From Pseudomonas sp. NC02 (GTDB lineage Bacteria > Pseudomonadota > Gammaproteobacteria > Pseudomonadales > Pseudomonadaceae), in assembly GCF_002874965.1 (NCBI RefSeq), contig NZ_CP025624.1:6138001-6202000 (forward strand): a stretch of 64,000 nucleotides of DNA, given 5' to 3'. The notes beneath the pieces are model-generated. The model saw only the letters and a program-made list of their open reading frames with translations. It searched no databases and had not been told where the DNA came from. This document shows positions 54,066-64,000 of the stretch, in pieces. The position numbers and the translations under genes were made by a program. Position 1 is the stretch's first letter; every line of letters starts with the position of its first letter.

Positions 54066-54095
54066 AAAAAAGCCCCCGCTGAGCGGGGGCTTTTT
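54066..54095 (-). terminator. terminator of tuf
   Basis: AAAAAGCCCCCGCTCAGCGGGGGCTTTTTT read on the minus strand (two strong arms, TTTTTT tail), 15 bases beyond the tuf stop. Ends the str block. Confidence 0.95.
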
Positions 54096-54109
54096 CAAGT
54101 CATCACTTA

Positions 54110-55303
54110 TTAAGCGATGATTTTGGCTACGACGCCAGCGCCGACGGTACGACCGCCTTCACGGATAGCGAAACGCAGACCATCTTCCATTGCGATGGTT
54201 TTGATCAGGGTGACAACCATTTTGATGTTGTCGCCTGGCATTACCATTTCAACGCCTTCCGGCAGTTCGCAGTTACCGGTCACGTCAGTGGTCCGGAAGT
54301 AGAACTGTGGACGGTAGCCTTTGAAGAACGGAGTGTGACGACCGCCTTCTTCTTTGCTCAACACGTACACTTCAGCTTCGAAGGTAGTGTGCGGCTTAAC
54401 CGAACCTGGCTTGACCAGAACCTGGCCACGCTCAACGTCGTCACGCTTGGTACCACGCAGCAGAACGCCGCAGTTCTCGCCTGCACGACCTTCGTCGAGC
54501 AGTTTACGGAACATTTCAACACCGGTGCAGGTGGTGACGGTAGTGTCACGCAGACCAACGATTTCCAGTGGATCTTGAACCTTAACGATACCGCGCTCGA
54601 TACGACCAGTCACAACAGTACCACGACCGGAGATCGAGAATACGTCTTCGATTGGCATCAGGAACGGCTTGTCGATAACACGAACTGGATCTGGGATGTA
54701 GCTGTCCAGAGTCTCAACCAGTTTACGAACGGCAGTGGTGCCCATTTCGTTGTCGTCAAGACCGTCCAGAGCCATACGAGCAGAACCGATGATGATCGGA
54801 GTGTCGTCGCCCGGGAAGTCGTAAGTGCTCAGCAGATCGCGCACTTCCATCTCAACCAGTTCCAGCAGCTCAGCGTCGTCTACCAGGTCAGCCTTGTTCA
54901 GGAAAACCACGATGTACGGAACGCCTACCTGACGGGACAGCAGGATGTGCTCACGGGTTTGTGGCATCGGACCATCAGCGGCCGAGCAAACCAGGATCGC
55001 GCCGTCCATCTGGGCAGCACCGGTGATCATGTTCTTCACATAGTCAGCGTGACCTGGGCAGTCAACGTGAGCGTAGTGACGGATCAGCGAGTTGTACTCA
55101 ACGTGCGCGGTGTTGATGGTGATACCACGAGCTTTTTCTTCTGGTGCGCTGTCGATCTTGTCGAAGTCAACACGAGCCGAACCGAAAACTTCGGAGCAGA
55201 CGCGAGTCAGAGCAGCGGTCAGAGTGGTTTTACCGTGGTCAACGTGGCCGATAGTGCCAACGTTTACGTGCGGTAGGGAACGATCAAATTTTTCTTTAGC
55301 CAC
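54110..55303 (-). CDS. tuf: elongation factor Tu
   Basis: 397 aa. GTPase that brings aminoacyl-tRNA to the ribosome. P-loop GHVDHGKTT near residue 19, DCPGHADY (G3) and NKAD (G4) present; threonines and histidine of switch II intact. Start codon is GTG (55301-55303). Pseudomonas usually has a second tuf upstream near secE, outside this window. Thirty bases after fusA. Confidence 0.98.
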   Translation of the reverse strand: MAKEKFDRSLPHVNVGTIGHVDHGKTTLTAALTRVCSEVFGSARVDFDKIDSAPEEKARGITINTAHVEYNSLIRHYAHVDCPGHADYVKNMITGAAQMDGAILVCSAADGPMPQTREHILLSRQVGVPYIVVFLNKADLVDDAELLELVEMEVRDLLSTYDFPGDDTPIIIGSARMALDGLDDNEMGTTAVRKLVETLDSYIPDPVRVIDKPFLMPIEDVFSISGRGTVVTGRIERGIVKVQDPLEIVGLRDTTVTTCTGVEMFRKLLDEGRAGENCGVLLRGTKRDDVERGQVLVKPGSVKPHTTFEAEVYVLSKEEGGRHTPFFKGYRPQFYFRTTDVTGNCELPEGVEMVMPGDNIKMVVTLIKTIAMEDGLRFAIREGGRTVGAGVVAKIIA

Positions 55304-55333
55304 GACAATTAACTCCTTGCCTAAAGGACTGAA

Positions 55334-57439
55334 TCAGCCTTGTTTTTTGGATACAGTTTCAGCGATGTGCGCCGGAGCTGTGTTGTATTTTTTGAATTCC
55401 ATAGAGTAGCTTGCGCGACCCTGAGACATGGAACGAACGTCGGTCGCATAACCGAACATCTCGCCCAACGGAACCTCGGCACGAATCACTTTGCCGGAAA
55501 CCGTATCTTCCATACCCAAGATCATGCCGCGACGACGGTTAAGGTCGCCCATCACGTCACCCATGTAGTCTTCAGGCGTAACGACTTCTACTGCCATGAT
55601 TGGCTCAAGCAACTCACCACCGCCCTTCTGGGCCAGTTGCTTGGTAGCCATGGAAGCAGCCACCTTAAACGCCATCTCGTTGGAGTCGACGTCGTGGTAA
55701 GAACCGTCAAAAACGGTCGCCTTCAGGCCGATGAGCGGATAGCCGGCAACAACACCGTTCTTCATCTGCTCTTCGATACCCTTCTGGATAGCCGGGATGT
55801 ATTCCTTAGGAACAACACCGCCCACTACTTCGTTCACGAATTGCAGACCTTCCTGACCTTCATCAGCAGGAGCAAAACGGATCCAGCAATGGCCGAACTG
55901 GCCACGACCGCCGGACTGACGAACGAATTTGCCTTCGATTTCGCAGTTCTTCGTGATGCGCTCACGATAGGAAACCTGAGGCTTACCGATGTTGGCTTCG
56001 ACGTTGAACTCACGGCGCATCCGGTCAACCAGGATGTCCAGGTGAAGCTCGCCCATGCCGGAGATGATCGTTTGACCAGTCTCTTCATCAGTCTTGACGC
56101 GGAAAGATGGATCTTCCTGAGCAAGCTTGCCCAGAGCGATACCCATTTTTTCCTGGTCATCCTTGGTCTTAGGCTCAACGGCAACCGAAATAACCGGCTC
56201 CGGGAAGTCCATGCGAACCAGGATGATTGGCTTGGCAGCGTCGCACAAGGTCTCACCAGTGGTGACGTCCTTCATGCCGATCAGGGCCGCGATGTCACCA
56301 GCGCGCACTTCCTTGATCTCTTCACGGGCGTTTGCGTGCATTTGCACCATACGACCCACACGCTCTTTCTTGCCTTTAACCGAGTTGATCACGCCGTCGC
56401 CGGAGGCCAACACGCCCGAGTAAACGCGGACGAAGGTCAAAGTACCCACGAATGGGTCAGTAGCGATCTTGAACGCCAGAGCCGAGAACGGCTCGCTGTC
56501 ATCGGCGTGACGCTCCATCTCTTCTTCCTCGTTATCAGGGTTGGTACCCTTGATAGCAGGAATGTCGGTTGGAGCAGGCAGGTAGTCGATAACGGCGTCG
56601 AGAACCAGGGGAACACCCTTGTTCTTGAAGGAAGAACCGCAAACAGCCAGAACGATCTCACCAGCGATAGTACGCTGACGCAGAGCGGCCTTGATTTCCA
56701 CGTTGGTGAGTTCTTCACCTTCGAGGTACTTGTTCATCAGCTCTTCGCTGGCTTCGGCAGCAGCCTCAACCATGTTGTTACGCCACTCGTCAGCCAGCTC
56801 CTGCAGTTCTGCAGGGATAGGCTTACGAACAGGAACCATGCCTTTGTCAGCGTCATTCCAGTAAACAGCTTCCATGTTGATCAGATCGATCTGACCCTGG
56901 AAGTTGTCTTCGGAACCGATAGCCAACTGGATTGGCACCGGAGTGTGACCCAGACGCTGTTTGATCTGACCGATCACGCGCAGGAAGTTGGCACCAGCAC
57001 GGTCCATCTTGTTTACGTAAACAAGACGTGGAACGCCGTACTTGTTGGCCTGACGCCATACGGTTTCCGACTGAGGCTCAACACCCGAAGTACCGCAGAA
57101 CACAACGACAGCGCCGTCGAGTACACGCAGGGAACGCTCAACTTCAATGGTGAAGTCTACGTGGCCCGGGGTATCGATTACGTTGAAGCGGTGCTCGTCC
57201 TTGTACTGCTTCTCGGAACCTTTCCAGAAGGCGGTAATAGCAGCAGAAGTAATGGTAATACCACGCTCCTGCTCCTGAACCATCCAGTCTGTGGTCGCGG
57301 CGCCGTCATGCACCTCGCCCATTTTGTGACTTTTGCCGGTGTAAAACAGTACGCGCTCGGTGGTGGTGGTTTTACCAGCATCCACGTGAGCAACGATACC
57401 GATGTTACGGTAGCGGCTAATCGGAGTAGTACGAGCCAT
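55334..57439 (-). CDS. fusA: elongation factor G
   Basis: 701 aa. Translocase GTPase: AHVDAGKTT (G1), DTPGHVDFT (G3), NKMD (G4); domain IV carries GGRGQFGH. Pseudomonas also often has a second EF-G (fusA2) elsewhere; this is the str-operon copy. Follows rpsG by 30 bases. Confidence 0.98.
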   Translation of the reverse strand: MARTTPISRYRNIGIVAHVDAGKTTTTERVLFYTGKSHKMGEVHDGAATTDWMVQEQERGITITSAAITAFWKGSEKQYKDEHRFNVIDTPGHVDFTIEVERSLRVLDGAVVVFCGTSGVEPQSETVWRQANKYGVPRLVYVNKMDRAGANFLRVIGQIKQRLGHTPVPIQLAIGSEDNFQGQIDLINMEAVYWNDADKGMVPVRKPIPAELQELADEWRNNMVEAAAEASEELMNKYLEGEELTNVEIKAALRQRTIAGEIVLAVCGSSFKNKGVPLVLDAVIDYLPAPTDIPAIKGTNPDNEEEEMERHADDSEPFSALAFKIATDPFVGTLTFVRVYSGVLASGDGVINSVKGKKERVGRMVQMHANAREEIKEVRAGDIAALIGMKDVTTGETLCDAAKPIILVRMDFPEPVISVAVEPKTKDDQEKMGIALGKLAQEDPSFRVKTDEETGQTIISGMGELHLDILVDRMRREFNVEANIGKPQVSYRERITKNCEIEGKFVRQSGGRGQFGHCWIRFAPADEGQEGLQFVNEVVGGVVPKEYIPAIQKGIEEQMKNGVVAGYPLIGLKATVFDGSYHDVDSNEMAFKVAASMATKQLAQKGGGELLEPIMAVEVVTPEDYMGDVMGDLNRRRGMILGMEDTVSGKVIRAEVPLGEMFGYATDVRSMSQGRASYSMEFKKYNTAPAHIAETVSKKQG

Positions 57440-57469
57440 AAAGCCCTCGCAAAATTAGTGAAGCTAGAA

Positions 57470-57961
<492 letters not shown>

Positions 57962-58058
57962 TCAGGTTCGCTCGGAATCGGTGCCCTTTCGGGACGCCTC
58001 CGACCTTACTCTTATCGACTCAGAAAATAAGATGATTCAGTTTTACAAAAAGCCGCTA

Positions 58059-58430
58059 CTACTTAGGCTTCTTGGTACCGTACTTCGAACGACCCTGGTT
58101 ACGACCTTTAACGCCGGAAGTATCCAAGGAGCCGCGTACGGTGTGGTAACGAACACCTGGCAAGTCTTTTACACGACCGCCGCGGATCAGTACCACGCTG
58201 TGCTCTTGCAGGTTGTGACCTTCACCGCCGATGTACGAGGAAACCTCGAAACCGTTGGTCAGGCGCACACGGCATACTTTACGCAGTGCCGAGTTAGGTT
58301 TTTTCGGCGTAGTGGTATACACGCGAGTGCATACGCCACGACGTTGCGGGCAGTTCTGCAGCGCAGGCACGTCGGATTTCTCGACGATACGCTTACGCGG
58401 CTGACGTACCAGCTGGTTGATAGTTGCCAT
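58059..58430 (-). CDS. rpsL: 30S ribosomal protein S12
   Basis: 123 aa. [20 protein letters not shown] start. K43 (TTPKKPNSA) and K88 (GGRVKDLPG), the classical streptomycin-resistance positions, are both lysine, so the wild-type (sensitive) state is predicted. The conserved PNSA loop aspartate D89 (methylthiolated in E. coli) is present. First gene of the str block. Confidence 0.98.
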   Translation of the reverse strand: MATINQLVRQPRKRIVEKSDVPALQNCPQRRGVCTRVYTTTPKKPNSALRKVCRVRLTNGFEVSSYIGGEGHNLQEHSVVLIRGGRVKDLPGVRYHTVRGSLDTSGVKGRNQGRSKYGTKKPK

Positions 58431-58484
58431 CTACTAGCTCCACTGTTGTCTTGCGACGCTATTGTCTTGCAAGAAAAGCAAAAT

Positions 58485-58504
58485 GGCAGGAACGAATTCC
58501 CGCC
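58485..58504 (-). other. UUCG-capped hairpin in the rpsL leader
   Basis: On the minus strand GGCGGGAA-TTCG-TTCCTGCC, an eight-pair stem (one G-U) with a very stable UUCG tetraloop, followed by ATTTTGCTTTTC. It lies downstream of the promoter and 54 bases before the rpsL ATG. Two copies of GCAAGACAA follow it. Confidence 0.7.
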
Positions 58505-58521
58505 AAATTTAGGGGTACAAG

Positions 58522-58550
58522 AGTCTAAAGAGGATCTTGTCCCCAGTCAA
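58522..58550 (-). promoter_or_regulatory. str block promoter (rpsL-rpsG-fusA-tuf)
   Basis: Minus strand TTGACT (58545-58550), 17-base spacer, TAGACT (58522-58527). Predicted start near 58515 gives a leader of about 85 bases. The upstream part of the rpoC-rpsL gap (58551-58646) shows no canonical terminator, so read-through from rpoC may also feed these genes. Confidence 0.75.
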
Positions 58551-58646
58551 GGCAAGGCCCCGACCTCCCCTTCCATCGAACCGGGACAAATCTGTCTCGA
58601 TCCGACGAACGGGGCTGCCAGGGCCCGGTCTTATTTACCGCAGAAC

Positions 58647-61600
58647 TCAGTTACCGCTTGAGTTCAGCGCTTCGGTCAGTGCAGCTTCCACTTCACTGGC
58701 GCTTACGCGCAACGGCTTGTCGAGTTCACGGCGACGCTTACGCTCGCTGTGGTAGGCCAAACCGGTACCGGCCGGGATCAGACGACCCACAACCACGTTT
58801 TCTTTCAGGCCGCGCAGGTAATCGCGCTTGCCGGTTACCGCTGCTTCGGTCAGTACGCGAGTGGTCTCCTGGAAGGAGGCCGCCGAGATGAACGACTCAG
58901 TGGACAACGACGCCTTGGTGATACCCAGCAACACACGAGTGAACTTGGAAACGAATTTCTCGTCGTTCGCCAGGCGCTCGTTCTCTACCAGTACGTGAGT
59001 CAGTTCCATCTGGTCGCCCTTGATGAAACTCGAATCGCCGGATTCAGCGATTTCAACTTTACGCAGCATCTGACGCAGGATGGTCTCGATGTGCTTATCG
59101 TTGATCTTCACGCCTTGCAGACGGTAAACGTCCTGGATCTCGTTAACGATGTACTTGGCCAGCGCACTCACACCCAGCAGACGCAGGATGTCGTGTGGAT
59201 CGCTCGGGCCGTCGGAGATAACTTCGCCGCGGTTTACCTGTTCGCCTTCGAAGACGTTCAGGTGACGCCACTTCGGAATCAGCTCTTCGTACGGATCGCT
59301 ACCGTCGTTCGGGGTGATAACCAGGCGGCGCTTGCCCTTGGTCTCTTTACCGAACGCGATGGTGCCGCTGACTTCAGCCAGAATCGACGCTTCTTTCGGA
59401 CGACGAGCTTCGAACAAGTCGGCAACACGCGGCAGACCACCGGTGATGTCACGGGTCTTCGAAGTTTCTTGCGGGATACGAGCGATAACATCACCGATCG
59501 CGATCTTCGCACCATCCGCAACACCGACCAGGGCGTTGGCTGGCAGGAAGTACTGAGCGATAACGTCAGTGCCTGGCAGCAACAGATCCTTGCCGTTGTC
59601 ATCAACCATCTTCACGGCAGGACGGATATCTTTGCCTGCAGCTGGACGGTCTTTGGCGTCGAGTACTTCAATGTTGGTCATACCGGTCAATTCGTCAGTC
59701 TGACGCTTGATCGTGATGCCTTCTTCCATGCCCACGTAGGTCACGGTACCTTTCATTTCGGTAACGATTGGGTGAGTGTGCGGATCCCACTTGGCCACGA
59801 TTGCGCCAGCGTCGACCTTGTCACCTTCTTTAACCGAAATCACAGCACCGTAAGGCAGCTTGTAACGCTCGCGCTCACGACCGTAGTCATCAGCGATTGC
59901 CAGCTCACCGGAACGGGACACAGCAACCAAGTGGCCATCCACTCGCTCAACGTGCTTCAGGTTGTGCAGACGGACGGTACCGCCATTCTTCACCTGAACG
60001 CTGTCGGCTGCGGAGGTCCGGCTTGCCGCACCACCGATGTGGAACGTACGCATGGTCAGCTGGGTACCCGGCTCACCGATGGACTGGGCAGCGATAACGC
60101 CGACCGCTTCACCGATGTTCACCTGGTGACCACGAGCCAAGTCACGGCCGTAGCACTTGGCACAAATGCCGTAGCGGGTTTCGCAGCTGATCGGCGAGCG
60201 AACAATCACTTCGTCGATGCTGTTGAGTTCGATGAACTCGACCCACTTCTCGTCTACCAGGGTGCCGGCAGGAACGATGACTTCCTCGGTACCTGGCTTG
60301 AATACGTCACGGGCGATTACTCGACCCAGTACGCGCTCACCCAACGGTTCTACAACGTCGCCGCCTTCGATGTGCGGAGTCATCAGCAGACCGTGTTCGG
60401 TGCCGCAGTCAACTTCAGTCACAACCAAGTCTTGCGCAACGTCTACCAGACGACGAGTCAGGTAACCGGAGTTAGCGGTTTTCAACGCGGTATCCGCCAG
60501 ACCTTTACGAGCACCGTGAGTCGAGATGAAGTACTGAAGTACGCTCAAACCTTCACGGAAGTTCGCAGTAATCGGCGTTTCGATGATGGAACCGTCCGGC
60601 TTGGCCATCAGGCCACGCATACCGGCGAGCTGACGGATCTGCGCAGCAGAACCCCGTGCGCCCGAGTCGGCCATCATGTACATCGAGTTGAACGACTCTT
60701 GATCGACTTCCACGCCATGACGGTCGATAACACGCTCTTTCGAGAGGTTCGACATCATCGCCTTCGACACTTCGTCGTTGGCCTTGGACCAAAGGTCGAT
60801 CACTTTGTTGTACTTCTCGCCCTGGGTTACCAGGCCGGAGGCGTACTGGCTTTCGATCTCTTTCACTTCATCGGTGGCAGCACCGATGATGGCGGCTTTC
60901 TCGTCCGGGATAACGAAGTCGTTAACACCGATGGAAACGCCGGAAATGGTCGAATAAGCAAAACCGGTGTACATCAACTGGTCAGCGAAGATAACGGTCT
61001 CTTTCAAACCAACCACGCGGTAGCACTGGTTGATCAGCTTGGAGATCGCCTTTTTCTTCATTGGCTGGTTGACCACGTCGTACGACAGGCCAGGTGGAAC
61101 AACCTGGAACAGCAGCGCACGGCCGACAGTGGTGTCGACGATACGGGTGTTCTTGACGCTGCCACCGTCACGATCGTTGATGGTTTCGTGGATGCGGACT
61201 TTAACCTTGGCGTGCAGTGCGGCTTCGCCGGCACGGAACACACGGTCAACTTCCTGCAGATCCGCGAACACACGACCTTCGCCCTTGGCGTTGATCGCTT
61301 CACGAGTCATGTAGTACAGACCCAATACAACGTCCTGCGACGGAACGATGATTGGCTCACCGTTGGCTGGCGACAGAATGTTGTTGGTCGACATCATCAA
61401 CGCACGCGCTTCCAGCTGGGCTTCCAGCGTCAGCGGTACGTGCACGGCCATTTGGTCGCCGTCGAAGTCGGCGTTGTACGCAGCACAGACCAGCGGGTGC
61501 AGCTGGATAGCCTTACCTTCGATCAGTACTGGTTCAAACGCCTGGATACCCAGACGGTGAAGGGTCGGTGCACGGTTGAGGAGAACCGGGTGTTCACGGA

Positions 61601-62846
61601 TCACTTCAGCGAGAACGTCCCAAACCTCTGGCAGCTCGCGCTCGACCATTTTCTTGGCAGCTTTGATGGTGGTCGCGAGACCACGCATTTCCAGCTTGCC
61701 GAAAATGAACGGCTTGAACAGCTCGAGAGCCATCTTCTTCGGCAGACCACACTGGTGCAGACGCAGGGTCGGGCCTACGGTAATTACCGAACGACCGGAG
61801 TAGTCAACACGCTTACCGAGCAAGTTCTGACGGAAACGACCCTGCTTACCCTTGATCATGTCAGCCAGGGATTTCAGAGGACGCTTGTTCGAACCGGTGA
61901 TAGCGCGGCCACGACGACCGTTGTCGAGCAGGGCATCGACAGCTTCCTGCAACATACGCTTTTCGTTGCGCACGATGATGTCCGGAGCGGACAGGTCGAG
62001 CAGACGCTTCAAGCGGTTGTTACGGTTGATCACGCGACGGTACAGGTCGTTGAGGTCGGAAGTCGCGAAGCGACCACCATCCAACGGTACCAGCGGACGC
62101 AGGTCTGGCGGCAGAACCGGCAGAACGGTCAGCACCATCCACTCTGGCAAGTTGCCGGAACCCTGGAAGGCTTCCATCAACTTCAGACGCTTGGACAGTT
62201 TCTTGATCTTGGTTTCGGAGTTGGTTTGCGGAATTTCTTCACGCAGACGGCCAATCTCGTGTTCCAGGTCGATAGCGTGCAGCAGTTCGCGGACAGCTTC
62301 GGCACCCATGCGGGCATCGAAATCGTCGCCGAACTCTTCCAGCGCTTCGAAATACTGCTCGTCGTTCAGCAGCTGACCCTTTTCAAGGGTGGTCATGCCT
62401 GGATCGATAACGACATAGCTCTCGAAGTAGAGAACGCGTTCGATATCACGCAGGGTCATGTCCATCAGCAAGCCGATACGGGACGGCAGTGATTTCAGGA
62501 ACCAGATGTGGGCAACCGGCGAAGCCAGCTCGATGTGCGCCATGCGCTCACGACGAACCTTGGCCAGTGCAACTTCAACGCCGCACTTCTCGCAGATCAC
62601 ACCACGGTGCTTCAAGCGCTTGTACTTACCGCACAGGCACTCGTAATCCTTTACCGGGCCAAAGATCTTGGCGCAGAACAGGCCGTCACGCTCTGGTTTG
62701 AACGTACGGTAGTTGATGGTTTCCGGCTTTTTAACTTCACCGAACGACCACGAACGGATCATCTCAGGCGATGCCAACCCAATACGGATGGCGTCGAACT
62801 CTTCGACTTGACCCTGGTTTTTCAGCAAATTCAGTAGGTCTTTCAA
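58647..62846 (-). CDS. rpoC: RNA polymerase beta' subunit
   Basis: 1399 aa. N-terminal zinc module ([20 protein letters not shown] near 70-88), catalytic magnesium loop NADFDGD near 460, trigger-loop and second zinc region ([15 protein letters not shown] near 815-890). Start codon is TTG (62844-62846), preceded by AGGAGG at good spacing. Intact, no internal stop. Follows rpoB by 64 bases. Confidence 0.98.
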   Translation of the reverse strand: MKDLLNLLKNQGQVEEFDAIRIGLASPEMIRSWSFGEVKKPETINYRTFKPERDGLFCAKIFGPVKDYECLCGKYKRLKHRGVICEKCGVEVALAKVRRERMAHIELASPVAHIWFLKSLPSRIGLLMDMTLRDIERVLYFESYVVIDPGMTTLEKGQLLNDEQYFEALEEFGDDFDARMGAEAVRELLHAIDLEHEIGRLREEIPQTNSETKIKKLSKRLKLMEAFQGSGNLPEWMVLTVLPVLPPDLRPLVPLDGGRFATSDLNDLYRRVINRNNRLKRLLDLSAPDIIVRNEKRMLQEAVDALLDNGRRGRAITGSNKRPLKSLADMIKGKQGRFRQNLLGKRVDYSGRSVITVGPTLRLHQCGLPKKMALELFKPFIFGKLEMRGLATTIKAAKKMVERELPEVWDVLAEVIREHPVLLNRAPTLHRLGIQAFEPVLIEGKAIQLHPLVCAAYNADFDGDQMAVHVPLTLEAQLEARALMMSTNNILSPANGEPIIVPSQDVVLGLYYMTREAINAKGEGRVFADLQEVDRVFRAGEAALHAKVKVRIHETINDRDGGSVKNTRIVDTTVGRALLFQVVPPGLSYDVVNQPMKKKAISKLINQCYRVVGLKETVIFADQLMYTGFAYSTISGVSIGVNDFVIPDEKAAIIGAATDEVKEIESQYASGLVTQGEKYNKVIDLWSKANDEVSKAMMSNLSKERVIDRHGVEVDQESFNSMYMMADSGARGSAAQIRQLAGMRGLMAKPDGSIIETPITANFREGLSVLQYFISTHGARKGLADTALKTANSGYLTRRLVDVAQDLVVTEVDCGTEHGLLMTPHIEGGDVVEPLGERVLGRVIARDVFKPGTEEVIVPAGTLVDEKWVEFIELNSIDEVIVRSPISCETRYGICAKCYGRDLARGHQVNIGEAVGVIAAQSIGEPGTQLTMRTFHIGGAASRTSAADSVQVKNGGTVRLHNLKHVERVDGHLVAVSRSGELAIADDYGRERERYKLPYGAVISVKEGDKVDAGAIVAKWDPHTHPIVTEMKGTVTYVGMEEGITIKRQTDELTGMTNIEVLDAKDRPAAGKDIRPAVKMVDDNGKDLLLPGTDVIAQYFLPANALVGVADGAKIAIGDVIARIPQETSKTRDITGGLPRVADLFEARRPKEASILAEVSGTIAFGKETKGKRRLVITPNDGSDPYEELIPKWRHLNVFEGEQVNRGEVISDGPSDPHDILRLLGVSALAKYIVNEIQDVYRLQGVKINDKHIETILRQMLRKVEIAESGDSSFIKGDQMELTHVLVENERLANDEKFVSKFTRVLLGITKASLSTESFISAASFQETTRVLTEAAVTGKRDYLRGLKENVVVGRLIPAGTGLAYHSERKRRRELDKPLRVSASEVEAALTEALNSSGN

Positions 62847-62910
62847 GGCCTTTCCTCCTGGCGGAGCAGAGAGCGGGCTAAACAGCCCCGCTCTCGATTC
62901 GCGTCACGTG

Positions 62911-64000
<1,090 letters not shown>

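Noticed and set aside
58749..62492. A 1247-codon open frame on the plus strand opposite rpoC (and an 868-codon one opposite fusA, 55340-57946)
   Set aside because: Antisense shadows caused by biased codon use in highly expressed genes; no ribosome sites and no recognisable domains.

Overview
The window is a chromosomal segment of a Pseudomonas of the fluorescens group. The evidence is the gene order (nrdR-ribDEBAH; ssb-MFS-uvrA-bfr-katA-rplQ; the str/S10/spc/alpha ribosomal cluster), which matches Pseudomonas chromosomes, the high GC of most genes, and three kinds of short palindromic REP repeats typical of P. fluorescens relatives. I see no insertion sequence, integrase, tRNA, rRNA or CRISPR array. 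Both ends are cut inside genes: ribH on the left and rpoB on the right.

Region 1 (1-11.8 kb). On the minus strand lie nrdR-ribD-ribE-ribBA-ribH (ribonucleotide reductase control and riboflavin synthesis). On the plus strand follow a YbaY-type lipoprotein and a small methyltransferase. Then comes an accessory insertion, a HEPN-type Abi (Abi_2/AbiF-like) gene preceded by a compact promoter-terminator unit that looks like a small RNA gene. After it come the thioredoxin-TPR chaperone cnoX and a four-gene metal-transport operon (His-rich DUF2796 protein, ABC ATPase, FtsX-like permease, DUF3299 protein) behind a Zur-like palindrome. The last gene is oprG/ompW behind an ANR-like site.

Region 2 (11.8-33 kb). 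A minus-strand signalling pair encodes a double-domain KaiC-like ATPase and a single-domain response regulator. Upstream of it is a 43-codon remnant of a histidine kinase ATPase domain. Next are a dTDP-rhamnose-reductase-like gene, an unusual array of 18-bp units derived from a REP repeat, the giant helicase lhr, a large MscS-type channel, an MFS exporter, and a tightly coupled DUF72/ybhP/clsB/ybhN operon. Then come a DUF3182 plus hydrolase pair, a GlxA-type AraC regulator divergent from an isochorismatase-like hydrolase, and a trans-aconitate methyltransferase divergent from a LysR regulator.

Region 3 (33-64 kb). Housekeeping DNA: ssb and an MFS carrier, uvrA with a LexA-like box, bfr/ftnA and katA. 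Then the whole translation and transcription supercluster runs on the minus strand from rpoB (partial) and rpoC through rpsL, rpsG, fusA, tuf, the S10, spc and alpha genes to rplQ. Strong sigma70-type promoters can be read upstream of rpsL, rpsJ, rpsH and rpsM. At three of these junctions a terminator-like hairpin lies directly against the -35 box, so the cluster appears to be divided into separately promoted blocks.

The best candidate for a little-described system is the Abi HEPN gene with its putative upstream RNA (about 5170-6284). Secondary points of interest are the expanded REP array at 15124-15303, the eroded kinase next to the KaiC-like gene, and an altered zinc-ribbon spacing in NrdR.
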